From positions 301,052 to 365,051 of the forward strand of contig NZ_MJAH01000006.1 in the NCBI RefSeq assembly GCF_001746295.1: a stretch of 64,000 bases of DNA, written 5' to 3'. A program made the position numbers and the translations under genes. The notes under the pieces were generated by a model. It had not been told where the DNA came from. It ran no database searches and was given only the letters and a program-made list of their open reading frames with translations. The DNA is from Streptomyces sp. LUP47B. Its GTDB lineage: Bacteria > Actinomycetota > Actinomycetes > Streptomycetales > Streptomycetaceae. This document shows, piece by piece, positions 17,657 through 25,748 of the stretch. Position 1 is the stretch's first letter. Each line of letters starts with the position of its first letter.

Positions 17657-17710
17657 GGGGCGTGGGGCTGTATGAGTTTGCGGCTCCGCCGCGTGGGCGC
17701 GACCAGCCAC
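17656..17710 (+). repeat. Dispersed 3'-end repeat, long variant
   Basis: This starts at the last base of the exporter stop codon with AGGGGCGTGGGGCTGTATG, includes GCGGCTCCGCCGC and ends GCGACCAGCCAC. It pairs with the copy at 14351-14405. It lies between convergent genes and may end both transcripts. Confidence 0.7.
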
Positions 17711-17738
17711 AACACACCCGCACCCGACGACGAAACCG

Positions 17739-18410
17739 TTACGCGGCCTTCGCCTTGGTGGCGTACATGTCCACGTACTCCTGCCCCGACAACCGCATGA
17801 CCTCGGTCATCACGGAGTCCGTCACGGCCCGCAGCACGTACCGGTCCCGGTCCATGCCCTCGTACCGCGAGAACTCCATCGCCTCACCGAAGCGAACCGT
17901 GACCCGCCCCGGGCGGGGCATCCCCGCACCCCCCGGCTGCAGCTTGTCCGTGCCGATCATCGCGAACGGAACCACCGGCGCCCCCGTCATGAGCGTCAGA
18001 CGCGCGATACCGGTGCGCCCCCGGTAGAGCCGGCCGTCGGGCGACCGCGTTCCCTCCGGGTAGATCCCGAAGACCTTGCCCTCCTCCAGCACCCGCCGGC
18101 CGGTCATCAGCGCGGCGACTCCGCCGCGACCGCCGTCGCGGTCCACGGGGATCATGCCGACGCCGGTGAAGAACCAGGCCATGAGCCGGCCCTTGAAGGT
18201 CTTGCCGGTGACGTACTCGTCCTTGCCGATGAAGAACACCTGCCGGTCGCACACCAGCGGCAGGATCATCGAGTCGATGAAGGTGAGGTGGTTGCCGGCC
18301 AGGATGACGGGACCGTCACCCGGGATGTGCTCCGCGCCCTCCACCTGTGGGCGGAACATCAGGCGCATGATCGGTCCGAGCACTGCCTTGATGAGCGCGA
18401 AGCGGGACAA
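17739..18410 (-). CDS. 1-acyl-sn-glycerol-3-phosphate acyltransferase (PlsC family)
   Basis: The protein shows the acyltransferase motifs in order: I NHLTFID (H and D catalytic), II GKDEYVTGKTFKGR, III FGIYPEGTRSPDG, IV VVPFAMIGTDK. It makes phosphatidic acid by acylating lysophosphatidate at the membrane. The open frame continues upstream to 18473, but a TTG at 18410 with GGAGGG four bases ahead gives the family-like start LSRFALIKAVLGPIMRLMF; I prefer that, giving 223 residues. The next phospholipid-related gene, the glycerophosphodiester phosphodiesterase, is divergent. Confidence 0.85.
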   Translation of the reverse strand: MSRFALIKAVLGPIMRLMFRPQVEGAEHIPGDGPVILAGNHLTFIDSMILPLVCDRQVFFIGKDEYVTGKTFKGRLMAWFFTGVGMIPVDRDGGRGGVAALMTGRRVLEEGKVFGIYPEGTRSPDGRLYRGRTGIARLTLMTGAPVVPFAMIGTDKLQPGGAGMPRPGRVTVRFGEAMEFSRYEGMDRDRYVLRAVTDSVMTEVMRLSGQEYVDMYATKAKAA

Positions 18411-18781
18411 CGGGCCCTCCGGTGTCAAGAGAACGGCCAGGGAAACTGTATGAGTCTGTGCAGGTGAGGACATTACTCGCGGCTCGGGGGATCGTGCACA
18501 TCGAGCACCGGCGGTTCACCGAGGTCTTACGCACTGTTGACACTCGTTTACCTGCGTATGGACCCCGTTGCCTTCCGGAAACCCGGGCGGAACGATGTGA
18601 CGGAGGTCGCCCCGATCGACGCGTACCCCGGCCTCCCGTCCCGAAGCCGACAAGTCGTCAGACATCTGTTCCCATGCGACATCCCACGTCACCCGCGTGT
18701 TCCGCCGGAGGTCTCCCGTCCGTCATGGACACGCACCTACGATCGGCCGGCATCGAAGAGGCGACGGCAGGAGGGGTCCCC
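18411..18781. other. Gene-free divergent promoter region
   Basis: These 371 bases between the divergent acyltransferase and phosphodiesterase genes have no convincing coding frame. A perfect TTGACA lies at 18537-18542 on the plus strand; a clear -10 at proper spacing is not obvious (GTATGG at 18556-18561 is too close). AGGAGG at 18769 belongs to the downstream gene. Confidence 0.5.
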
Positions 18782-19948
18782 ATGGGATCGCAGGACGAGC
18801 ACACGGACGGCACCGGACGACGGGCACTTCTCGGGGCCGCGGTGTTCGGCGCCGGGGGAGCGGTCCTGGGGCTGTCCGGTACGGCGAGAGCCGCCGGGGC
18901 CGGGTCCGCCGCGCGCGGTGGCGGGCTGAAGAGCCTGCCGGTGCCGACGGTCATCGGTCACCGGGGGGCCAGCGGCTACCGCCCCGAGCACACCTTCGGC
19001 TCCTACCAGCTCGCCCTCGACCTGGGCGCCGACATCGTCGAGGCCGGCGACCTCGTCCCCACCCGGGACGGTCACCTGGTCTGCCGCCACGAGCCGGAGA
19101 TCGGCGGCACGACGAACGTCGCCGACCATCCCGAGTTCGCCGGCCGCAGGACCACCAAGGTCCTCGACGGCGTCTCCACGACCGGCTGGTTCACCGAGGA
19201 CTTCACGCTCGCCGAGCTCAAGACGCTCCGCGCGATCGAGCGCATCCCGGCCAACCGCCCGCACAACACGCTCTACAACGGCCGCTGGGACATCCCCACT
19301 TTCGAGGAAGTCCTGAAGTGGCAGGACGAGCAGACCCGCAAGCGCGGCAAGCAGGTCTGGATCTACCCCGAGACCAAGCACCCCACCTACTTCCGGCGCC
19401 TCGGCCTCGGCCTCGAGGAGCGGGTCGCGAAGCTCCTGCACCAGCACGGCAAGGACAAGCGCAACTCCCCGGTCATCCTGCAGTCCTTCGAGCCGACCAG
19501 CATCCAGCGCCTGAACAAGCTGGTCGACAACCCCCTCGTCGTGCTCCTGTCCGCCGCGAACACCCGGCCCTGGGACTTCGTCGACAAGGGCGACCCGCGG
19601 ACCGTCGCCGACCTGATCACCCCCAAGGGCCTCAGGGAGATCGCGGGCTACGCGCAGGGCATCGGCCCGACCCTCGACCTGGTCATCACGAAGAAGGCGG
19701 ACGGCAGCCTCGACAAGGAGACGACCCTCGTCGCCGACGCCCACAAGGTCGGGCTGATCCTGCACCCCTACACCATGCGCAACGAGAACCCCTTCCTGCC
19801 GGCGGAGTACCGCAGGGGCACGGACGCGGACGCCTACGGAGACGTCTTCGGCGCCTTCAAGAGGTACTTCGCCACCGGCATCGACGGCGTCTTCACCGAC
19901 AACGCGGACACGGGCGTCCTCGCTCGCGCGGACTTCGTCAACGGCTGA
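18782..19948 (+). CDS. Exported glycerophosphodiester phosphodiesterase
   Basis: The 388-residue enzyme hydrolyses glycerophosphodiesters to glycerol 3-phosphate and an alcohol outside the cell. A Tat-like signal is visible (GTGRRALLGAAVFGAGG, residues 11-27). The catalytic HRGASGYRPEHT and the GlpQ-type segment RHEPEIGGTTNVADHPEF, then IYPETKHP and ILQSFEP, are clear. The metal-binding part reads VEAGDLVPTRDG, i.e. E-x-x-D where many family members have E-x-D. The ATG at 18782 has AGGAGG eight bases upstream. A GC-rich hairpin follows the stop by about 30 bases. Confidence 0.9.
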   Translation: MGSQDEHTDGTGRRALLGAAVFGAGGAVLGLSGTARAAGAGSAARGGGLKSLPVPTVIGHRGASGYRPEHTFGSYQLALDLGADIVEAGDLVPTRDGHLVCRHEPEIGGTTNVADHPEFAGRRTTKVLDGVSTTGWFTEDFTLAELKTLRAIERIPANRPHNTLYNGRWDIPTFEEVLKWQDEQTRKRGKQVWIYPETKHPTYFRRLGLGLEERVAKLLHQHGKDKRNSPVILQSFEPTSIQRLNKLVDNPLVVLLSAANTRPWDFVDKGDPRTVADLITPKGLREIAGYAQGIGPTLDLVITKKADGSLDKETTLVADAHKVGLILHPYTMRNENPFLPAEYRRGTDADAYGDVFGAFKRYFATGIDGVFTDNADTGVLARADFVNG

Positions 19949-19977
19949 GCCACCGTGCCCCGATCGGGGTGACTTAC

Positions 19978-20009
19978 GGCCGCCCGGGCAACCCTGAGCC
20001 CGGGCGGCC
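19978..20009 (+). terminator. Hairpin terminator after the phosphodiesterase gene
   Basis: A perfect 12-base stem, GGCCGCCCGGGC with GCCCGGGCGGCC, surrounds an eight-base loop. There is no U-rich tail, as is common in Streptomyces. Confidence 0.75.
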
Positions 20010-20023
20010 ATGTCGTACCGCAT

Positions 20024-20530
20024 ATGACGCACGACTTGGTCGCCACCCTGCGCCCACTGCTGACCGCCGAGGCCTCCGCGGAGGCACATGCCACCGGTAC
20101 GGAGCCCGCCGACCTGGAGCAGGCGGTGTGGCTCCGCCTCCTGGAGCATCTGGAGACCCAGGGCCCGCCCCTCGACCCGCCCGGCTGGCTCCGCCGCGCC
20201 GTCCGTTCCGAGTCCCGCCGCAGCCGTCGTACGACCCGTCTGGAGCGGCCCTACGACACCGAGCCCACGGCCGACGAAGACCGCACTCCCGAACAGCTCA
20301 CCCTCGCGGCCGCCCGCCGCCGGGCCCTGCACGACGCGGTGCGGCGCTTGCCCGGCCGCTGCCCCTCCCTCATGGCGGCCCTCCTGTCCCCGCGGGACCT
20401 GACGTACCGCGAGATCGCGGGGGAGTTGGGTATCTCACAGGGCAGTCTTGGTCCGGAACGTTCCAGATGTCTGGGATGTCTTCGCAGATTGCTCACACCG
20501 GAGGTTGCGACACGCCGGGGGCGGGGATAG
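20024..20530 (+). CDS. Small sigma-70-family RNA polymerase sigma factor
   Basis: The 168-residue protein has a region-2-like segment (ADLEQAVWLRLLEHLETQG, PPGWLRRAVRSESRRSRR) and a region-4 helix-turn-helix (LTYREIAGELGISQGSLGPERSRCLGCLRRLL), the two-domain layout of ECF sigma factors. Region 2 is short and divergent. No anti-sigma gene is adjacent. No ribosome-binding site is visible before the ATG, so leaderless translation or a different start is possible. Its targets are unknown. Confidence 0.75.
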   Translation: MTHDLVATLRPLLTAEASAEAHATGTEPADLEQAVWLRLLEHLETQGPPLDPPGWLRRAVRSESRRSRRTTRLERPYDTEPTADEDRTPEQLTLAAARRRALHDAVRRLPGRCPSLMAALLSPRDLTYREIAGELGISQGSLGPERSRCLGCLRRLLTPEVATRRGRG

Positions 20531-20575
20531 GAGTGAGGAACAACAGGCGATCAGGTGAGCGGGAGGCGTGCGCAC

Positions 20576-21073
20576 ATGGGCATGAGCGTGACCATCTCTG
20601 CGGCGGCCGAGCAGGACGCGGAGCAGATCTTCAGGCTGCAGTACCTGTGCTTCCAGAGTGAGGCGGCGCTGTACGGCAACTACCGCATCGATCCGCTCGT
20701 CCAGAGCCTGGACTCGGTCCGCGCGGAGGTGGCCGGGGACTGCGTCTTCGTGGCACGCCTGGGCGAAGAGGTGGTCGGCTCCGTCCGCGGCCGCGTCACC
20801 GAGGACGGCTCGGCCGCCATCGGCAAACTCTGCGTCCACCCCCGCCTCCAGGGCCACGGCATCGGTGCCCGCCTTCTCCGAGCGGCCGAAGCGGCCCTGG
20901 CGGAGGAGCGCGGCGCCACCAGCTTCCGCCTCTTCACAGGCCACCGCAGCGAGGGCAACCTCCGCCTCTACCGCAAGGTCGGCTACCAGACGGTGGGGAC
21001 GTCGGAGGGGGCGGACGGGGTCCCGATGATCGTCCTGGAAAAGCCGGCGGGCACATATGCGGCAACGGCATGA
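20576..21073 (+). CDS. GNAT-family N-acetyltransferase
   Basis: The 165-residue protein has the GNAT core: AIGKLCVHPRLQGHGIGARLLRAAEA is the acetyl-CoA-binding motif A, and the later NLRLYRKVGYQTVG is motif B. The substrate is unknown. GGGAGG lies nine bases before the ATG at 20576; a second ATG two codons later is an alternative. A dispersed repeat follows the stop. Confidence 0.82.
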   Translation: MGMSVTISAAAEQDAEQIFRLQYLCFQSEAALYGNYRIDPLVQSLDSVRAEVAGDCVFVARLGEEVVGSVRGRVTEDGSAAIGKLCVHPRLQGHGIGARLLRAAEAALAEERGATSFRLFTGHRSEGNLRLYRKVGYQTVGTSEGADGVPMIVLEKPAGTYAATA

Positions 21074-21081
21074 GGGCGTTT

Positions 21082-21111
21082 AGGGGCGCGGGGAACTGCG
21101 CGATCAGCCAC
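21082..21111 (+). repeat. Dispersed 3'-end repeat, copy
   Basis: AGGGGCGCGGGGAACTGCGC followed by GATCAGCCAC, eight bases after the acetyltransferase stop and between convergent genes. Confidence 0.75.
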
Positions 21112-21138
21112 TGACGGCCCGGATGCCGCCCGAAAACA

Positions 21139-21546
21139 TCAGGCGGCATCCCCCGTAGGCGCACCCTTCCGCAACCAGTAAATGGCGGAAAGCGGCAAGA
21201 GCACGGGGATGAACAGATACCCGATCCCGAAGTCCGACCACACGGTCGCATCCGGAAACGCGGACGGCTCCACCAACGTCCAGGTGCCAACGGTCAACAC
21301 ACCCAACAGCTCCAGCACGCAGCACGCGAGCGCAGCCTTACGGGCCGTCTCTCCACCCCGCACCAACGAGTACGTGATGAATCCGTAGACCACCCCGGCC
21401 ACCGCGGACAGCGAATACGCCAGCGGCGCCCGGTCGAACTCCGTGGAGATCTGCACGGCGGACCGAGACACCGCCCCGACCACCATCACGCCGTACAGCC
21501 ACACGAGCAGCGTCCCCGGCCCACTGGTCAGCCGTCGCCGACTCAC
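21139..21546 (-). CDS. Small integral membrane protein, function unknown
   Basis: The 135-residue product has four hydrophobic segments (LLVWLYGVMVVGAV, LAYSLSAVAGVVYGFITYSLV, AALACCVLELLGVLTVGTW, FGIGYLFIPVLLPLSAIYWL) and little else. I chose the GTG at 21546 because GGGGAGG sits five bases ahead; an ATG at 21567 is also in frame. It begins one base after the stop of another small membrane protein gene, so the two are co-transcribed and may work as a pair. I recognise it only as a common Streptomyces membrane protein type. Confidence 0.75.
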   Translation of the reverse strand: MSRRRLTSGPGTLLVWLYGVMVVGAVSRSAVQISTEFDRAPLAYSLSAVAGVVYGFITYSLVRGGETARKAALACCVLELLGVLTVGTWTLVEPSAFPDATVWSDFGIGYLFIPVLLPLSAIYWLRKGAPTGDAA

Positions 21547-21547
21547 G

Positions 21548-21907
21548 TCAGCCTCCCCAGATGTCATAGAGCCGCACCTCCAGAACGGCCAGCACCACAC
21601 CGCCGGCGGCAACCGTCACCGATCCCCACCGCGTCCGCTCCGTGAGCGACATGATCCCCGCCGCCGGCACACACGCGAACGCCCCCAGCAGATAGGCGAC
21701 GAAGATCGTCGTCCCCTGCTCCGGCTTCTCGCCCCGCGCGAGCTGCACGATCCCGATCACCAGCTGGACCAGCGCCAGCACCGACACCACGGCCATCCCG
21801 ATGAAGTGCCAGTCCTTGGTCGGCTGATCACGGTACGCGGCCCAGCCGCACCAGGCGGCCAGCAGCAGCGCGGCGACGCCGGTCACCAGCGTCAGGGCAT
21901 CAAACAT
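21548..21907 (-). CDS. Small integral membrane protein, function unknown
   Basis: The 119-residue product has four hydrophobic stretches (residues about 5-25, 38-60, 68-90 and 97-115) separated by short charged loops such as YRDQPTKDW and ARGEKPEQG. No catalytic residues stand out. It is the first of a two-gene unit with the membrane protein at 21139-21546, only two bases apart. No clear ribosome-binding site precedes the ATG. Confidence 0.72.
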   Translation of the reverse strand: MFDALTLVTGVAALLLAAWCGWAAYRDQPTKDWHFIGMAVVSVLALVQLVIGIVQLARGEKPEQGTTIFVAYLLGAFACVPAAGIMSLTERTRWGSVTVAAGGVVLAVLEVRLYDIWGG

Positions 21908-21976
21908 GCGGCGAGCCTATTACGGTCCAAAAGGCCTGATGCGGCCGCCCCCGCACGGCACCGTAGGGTCGACGGC

Positions 21977-22627
21977 ATGAAGATCCCTGCCGAAGCCCTT
22001 CTGTTCGACAACGACGGAACCCTCGTCTCCTCTCTCGAATCCGTCCACCGCTGCTGGACGCGCTGGGCCGAGGAGTTCGGCATCACCGCCGAGGAGTTCG
22101 CCCGGGTCGAACTGCACGGGCGACCGGCTGTCGAGATAGCCGCCGACCTGCTCCCCGCCGATGTGGTGCCGCAGGCCCTCGCGCGGATCGAGCAGCTGGA
22201 GGTGGAGGACGTACCCAACGGCGGTGTTCATCTGCTCCCCGGCACCAGGGCCTTCCTCGATGCCCTGCCCGCCGACCGCTGGGCCGTCGTCACCTCCGCC
22301 ACCCGCCGGCTCGCCGAGGCCCGTCTCGAAGCGGTCGGCATCCTCCCCAAGACGCTGATCGCCGCAGACGACGTCACCCGCGGCAAGCCGGACCCCGAGC
22401 CCTATCTGCTCGCCGCCCGCGAACTCGGCGTCGACCCGGCCCGTTGTGTCGTCTTCGAGGACGCCCCCGCGGGCCTGCGCGCCGGCCGTGCCGCCGGAAT
22501 GACCACCGTGGCATTGACCACAACTCACCAGGCCCACGAGCTCGACGCCGACCTGGTCGTCGAGAATCTGTCGGCCTTGTCGGCACTGGTCACCGGCGGG
22601 AACGTGGAGATCTCCGTCCGGTCCTGA
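21977..22627 (+). CDS. HAD-superfamily phosphatase
   Basis: The 216-residue protein has the HAD motifs: FDNDGTLV with nucleophile D11 and D13, VVTSATRR (motif II), then KPDPEPYLLAARELGV with the lysine and CVVFEDAPAGLRAGRAAGM (motif IV). The cap domain resembles sugar-phosphate phosphatases of the YfbT or DOG type, but the substrate is inference. A TAGGGT hexamer at 21964-21969 lies seven bases before the ATG and there is no Shine-Dalgarno sequence, so the message is probably leaderless. Confidence 0.87.
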   Translation: MKIPAEALLFDNDGTLVSSLESVHRCWTRWAEEFGITAEEFARVELHGRPAVEIAADLLPADVVPQALARIEQLEVEDVPNGGVHLLPGTRAFLDALPADRWAVVTSATRRLAEARLEAVGILPKTLIAADDVTRGKPDPEPYLLAARELGVDPARCVVFEDAPAGLRAGRAAGMTTVALTTTHQAHELDADLVVENLSALSALVTGGNVEISVRS

Positions 22628-22666
22628 AAGCTGTCCAGCGCTGTCCGTCATTCGGACAACGGGTTC

Positions 22667-22694
22667 TTGGTCGCTCCCATACGTCTGCTTTACT
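22667..22694 (+). promoter_or_regulatory. Candidate promoter of the metNIQ leader
   Basis: TTGGTC at 22667-22672 and TTTACT at 22689-22694 are separated by 16 bases. The -10 ends six bases before the ATG of the leader reading frame, which would give a leaderless transcript. Confidence 0.55.
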
Positions 22695-22700
22695 GATCGC

Positions 22701-22787
22701 ATGACCACGACGAGCTGCCGCACCCTTGCGACCGAGGCGACCCTGACGCCCGGTGCTCGTTGTATGTGTCGAATGTGCGCCTGTTAG
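22701..22787 (+). CDS. Cysteine-rich leader peptide before metNIQ (putative)
   Basis: A 28-codon reading frame starts MTTTSCRTLATEATL and ends ARCMCRMCAC, with four of the last eight codons for cysteine. No ribosome-binding site precedes it, and a promoter-like -10 is only six bases upstream, so it is probably translated from the first base. Actinobacteria are known to carry leaderless cysteine-rich upstream frames that act as translational attenuators of sulfur-metabolism genes; this frame fits that pattern. It lies 163 bases before metN. Ribosome stalling at cysteine codons when cysteine is short would then raise expression of the methionine importer. A hairpin (22814-22833, arms GCTCGC and GCGAGC) follows. 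Confidence 0.6.
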   Translation: MTTTSCRTLATEATLTPGARCMCRMCAC

Positions 22788-22950
22788 AGGGCCCCCGCAC
22801 CACCTCCTGAGCTCGCGCCCCGAAGCGAGCCGCCCCGGCACGTCCGTACGCCGTGAACGCCGTACGTGACCCATGTGCCCGCGCACGACTTCGACTTCTC
22901 CCGTACCGGGCACACCCACGCCCGCGTACTCGACAGTGACGGAAACCCCA

Positions 22951-23982
22951 GTGATCACGACATCAGGCCTCACGAAGGTCTACCGCTCACGCGGGCGAGA
23001 GATCACCGCCCTCGACGGCGTCGACCTCCATGTCCGCGAAGGCGAGGTGTGCGGCGTCATCGGCCAGTCCGGCGCCGGCAAGTCCTCGCTCATCCGCTGC
23101 GTCAACCTGCTGGAGCGCCCCACCGCAGGGACGGTGACCGTCGCCGGACAGGACCTCACCGCCCTCGCCGGCCGCGGGCCCCGGGCCGGCAAGGAGCTGC
23201 GGCAGGCGCGCAGCCGGATCGGCATGGTCTTCCAGCACTTCAACCTGCTGTCCACCCGGACGGTCCAGGACAACGTCGAGCTGCCGCTGGAAATCCTCGG
23301 CAAGTCCGGAAAGGAGCGTTCCCGCAAGGCACTTGAGCTGCTGGACCTCGTCGGACTCGCCGACCGGGCGGGCGCCTACCCGGCCCAGCTCTCCGGCGGC
23401 CAGAAGCAGCGAGTCGGCATCGCCCGTGCCCTGGCCGGCGACCCCAAGGTGCTCCTGTCCGACGAGGCGACCAGCGCCCTCGACCCGGAGACCACCCGCT
23501 CGATCCTGCAGCTGCTGCGCGACCTGAACCGGCAGTTGGGCCTCACCGTCCTGCTCATCACCCACGAGATGGACGTCGTGAAGTCGGTCTGCGACTCGGC
23601 CGCCCTCATGGAGAACGGCCGCATCGTCGAGTCCGGCACGGTCGGCGAGTTGCTCGCGACCCCCGGCTCCGAACTGGCCTCCGCGCTCTTCCCCGTCGGC
23701 GGCGAGGCCACCGGCGAGGACCGGACCGTCATCGACGTCACCTTCCATGGCGAGGCCGCCACCCAGCCCGTCATCTCCCAGCTCTCGCGCACGTACAACA
23801 TCGACATATCGATCCTCGGTGCCGCCATCGACACCGTCGGCGGCCTCCAGGTCGGCCGGATGCGGATCGAACTGCCCGGCCGCTACGAGGACAACGTCGT
23901 GCCGGTCGGCTTCCTGCGCGAACAGGGTCTTCAGATCGACGTCGTCGGTGCGCCCCAGCTGGTGAAGGAAGGTGCCAAGTGA
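22951..23982 (+). CDS. metN: Methionine ABC transporter, ATP-binding protein
   Basis: The 343-residue ATPase has Walker A (GQSGAGKSS), Q-loop (FQHFNLLSTRTV), signature (LSGGQKQRVGIARAL), Walker B (VLLSDEATSALD) and the switch His (LLITHEMDVV). The C-terminal NIL domain (from about residue 260, FHGEAATQPVISQLSRTYNI) binds methionine in homologues and mediates substrate inhibition. I chose the GTG at 22951 (VITTSGLTKVYRSRG); GTG 22936 and ATG 22873 are in-frame alternatives. It is coupled to metI by a GTGA overlap. Confidence 0.94.
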   Translation: MITTSGLTKVYRSRGREITALDGVDLHVREGEVCGVIGQSGAGKSSLIRCVNLLERPTAGTVTVAGQDLTALAGRGPRAGKELRQARSRIGMVFQHFNLLSTRTVQDNVELPLEILGKSGKERSRKALELLDLVGLADRAGAYPAQLSGGQKQRVGIARALAGDPKVLLSDEATSALDPETTRSILQLLRDLNRQLGLTVLLITHEMDVVKSVCDSAALMENGRIVESGTVGELLATPGSELASALFPVGGEATGEDRTVIDVTFHGEAATQPVISQLSRTYNIDISILGAAIDTVGGLQVGRMRIELPGRYEDNVVPVGFLREQGLQIDVVGAPQLVKEGAK

Positions 23983-24704
23983 CCTGGTCCGAGATGCAGC
24001 CCCTGCTGGAGCAGGCGTGTTGGGACACCCTCTACATGGTCGGCTGGTCCACGCTCATCGCCGTCGTGGGCGGTCTTCCGCTCGGTGTCCTCCTCGTCCT
24101 CACCGACCGCGGCGGACTTCTCCAGAACGTCGTCGCGAACAAGGTCATCGGGCAGGTCGTGAACGTCGCCCGCTCGATGCCGTTCATCATCCTGATGGTC
24201 GCGCTGATGGGCTTCACCCGCTCGATCACCGGAACGACCATCGGCCGCGAGGCGGCCATCGTGCCGCTCGCCATCGGAGCGATCCCCTTCTTCGCGCGCC
24301 TGGTCGAGACGGCTGTCCGCGAAGTGGACGGCGGGCTCGTGGAGGCCGTGCAGTCGATGGGCGGCAACACCTGGACGATCGTCCGCAAGGTGCTCGTCCC
24401 CGAGTCCCTGCCCTCGCTGATCGCCAGCACCACGACCACGGTTGTCGCCCTCATCGGCTACTCCGCGATGGCCGGCACGGTCGGCGCCGGCGGCCTCGGC
24501 GACATCGCCATCCGCTACGGCTACCAGCGCTTCGAGACCCAGCTCATGTGGATCACCGTCGCGATCCTCGCCGTCGTCATCTCGCTCATCCAGTTCGCCG
24601 GCGACTACGCGGCCCGCTCCCTGCACAGCCGCGGCGGACGCTCCGGCCCGGCGCCGAAGCTGCGGCTGCTGAAGGCCTCCACGGCGGACACCAAGACCGT
24701 CTGA
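23979..24704 (+). CDS. metI: Methionine ABC transporter, permease
   Basis: The 241-residue membrane protein has five to six hydrophobic helices and the permease EAA loop (ETAVREVDGGLVEAVQSMGG, residues about 109-128), which contacts MetN. It forms the channel for D- or L-methionine uptake. The GTG start overlaps the metN stop by four bases. The C-terminal tail is basic and cytoplasmic. Confidence 0.93.
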   Translation: MTWSEMQPLLEQACWDTLYMVGWSTLIAVVGGLPLGVLLVLTDRGGLLQNVVANKVIGQVVNVARSMPFIILMVALMGFTRSITGTTIGREAAIVPLAIGAIPFFARLVETAVREVDGGLVEAVQSMGGNTWTIVRKVLVPESLPSLIASTTTTVVALIGYSAMAGTVGAGGLGDIAIRYGYQRFETQLMWITVAILAVVISLIQFAGDYAARSLHSRGGRSGPAPKLRLLKASTADTKTV

Positions 24705-24771
24705 GACACCCGGAAATCTTCCCGTGCACCCCATCACGGGATCGCTGCACCCAAAAGGAAAGGCACTTTTC

Positions 24772-25602
24772 GTGCGTAACACCGCAAAGCTCACCACCGC
24801 CGTCCTCGCCGCCGGAGCCCTCACCTTCGCGCTCAGCGCCTGCGGTTCGTCCGGTTCGGACGCCGCCTCCGACACCAGCGGACCGCTGGTCGTCGCCGCG
24901 AGCCCCACCCCGCACGCCGAGATCCTGAACTACGTCAAGGAGAACCTGGCGAAGAAGGCGGGCCTCGACCTGGAGGTCAAGGAGTTCACGGACTACGTGA
25001 CCCCGAACACGGCGACGGAGGACGGCTCGGTCGGCGCCAACTACTTCCAGAACCAGCCGTACCTCGACGACTTCAACAAGAAGCGCGGCACCCACATCGT
25101 GCCCGTCGTCACGGTCCACCTGGAGCCGCTCGGCCTCTACTCCCACAAGGTCAAGAGCGCCGGCGCCCTCAAGAGCGGTGCGACGATCGCCGTCCCCAAC
25201 GACAGCGTGAACGAGGCCCGTGCCCTCAAGCTGCTCGACGCCAACGGGATCATCACGCTCAAGGACGGTGTCGGCAACGAGGCGACCCCCTCCGACATCG
25301 CGAAGAACCCGAAGAACCTCAAGTTCAAGGAGCTGGAGGCGGCCCAGACCCCGCGCTCCCTGGACGACGTCGACGCGGCCGTCGTCAACGGCAACTACGC
25401 CATCGAGGCCGACCTCAAGCCCGCCACCGACGCCCTCGTCCTCGAGTCCGCCAAGAACAACCCGTACGGCAACTTCCTCGCGGTGAAGGAGGGCAACGAG
25501 GACGACCCGCGCGTGAAGAAGCTCGCCAAGCTGCTCACCTCCGCCGAGGTCAAGAAGTTCATCGAGGACAAGTACGCCGGTTCCGTCCTCGCCTCCTTCT
25601 GA
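24772..25602 (+). CDS. metQ: Methionine-binding lipoprotein
   Basis: The 276-residue NLPA-family lipoprotein starts at a GTG (VRNTAKLTTAVLAAG) with AAGGAAAGG ahead. The lipobox LSAC places the lipidated cysteine at residue 24. The mature domain starts PLVVAASPTPHAEILNYVKE and includes FTDYVTPNTATEDGSVGANYFQNQPYLDDFN, typical for MetQ. It captures methionine outside the membrane and passes it to MetI-MetN. A hairpin terminator follows 31 bases after the stop. Confidence 0.94.
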   Translation: MRNTAKLTTAVLAAGALTFALSACGSSGSDAASDTSGPLVVAASPTPHAEILNYVKENLAKKAGLDLEVKEFTDYVTPNTATEDGSVGANYFQNQPYLDDFNKKRGTHIVPVVTVHLEPLGLYSHKVKSAGALKSGATIAVPNDSVNEARALKLLDANGIITLKDGVGNEATPSDIAKNPKNLKFKELEAAQTPRSLDDVDAAVVNGNYAIEADLKPATDALVLESAKNNPYGNFLAVKEGNEDDPRVKKLAKLLTSAEVKKFIEDKYAGSVLASF

Positions 25603-25632
25603 TCACCGGCGCGTATACGACGTATCGCCACG

Positions 25633-25669
25633 CACGGGGTCCACTCCGTCACCAGGTGTGGGCCCCGTG
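25633..25669 (+). terminator. Terminator after metQ
   Basis: A twelve-base stem (CACGGGGTCCAC with GTGGGCCCCGTG, one U-G pair) and 13-base loop follow metQ. Confidence 0.7.
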
Positions 25670-25748
25670 ATGCGGTTCGGTGCTTTCATGCTGCATGCTG
25701 GGCAGTTCAGCAGGCCCTGCAGGTTTTCCGACGGTTACGGAGTGGCGC

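Noticed and set aside
22788..22872. SAM or B12 riboswitch before metN
   Set aside because: I saw none of the conserved core sequences; the cysteine-rich frame explains the leader better.
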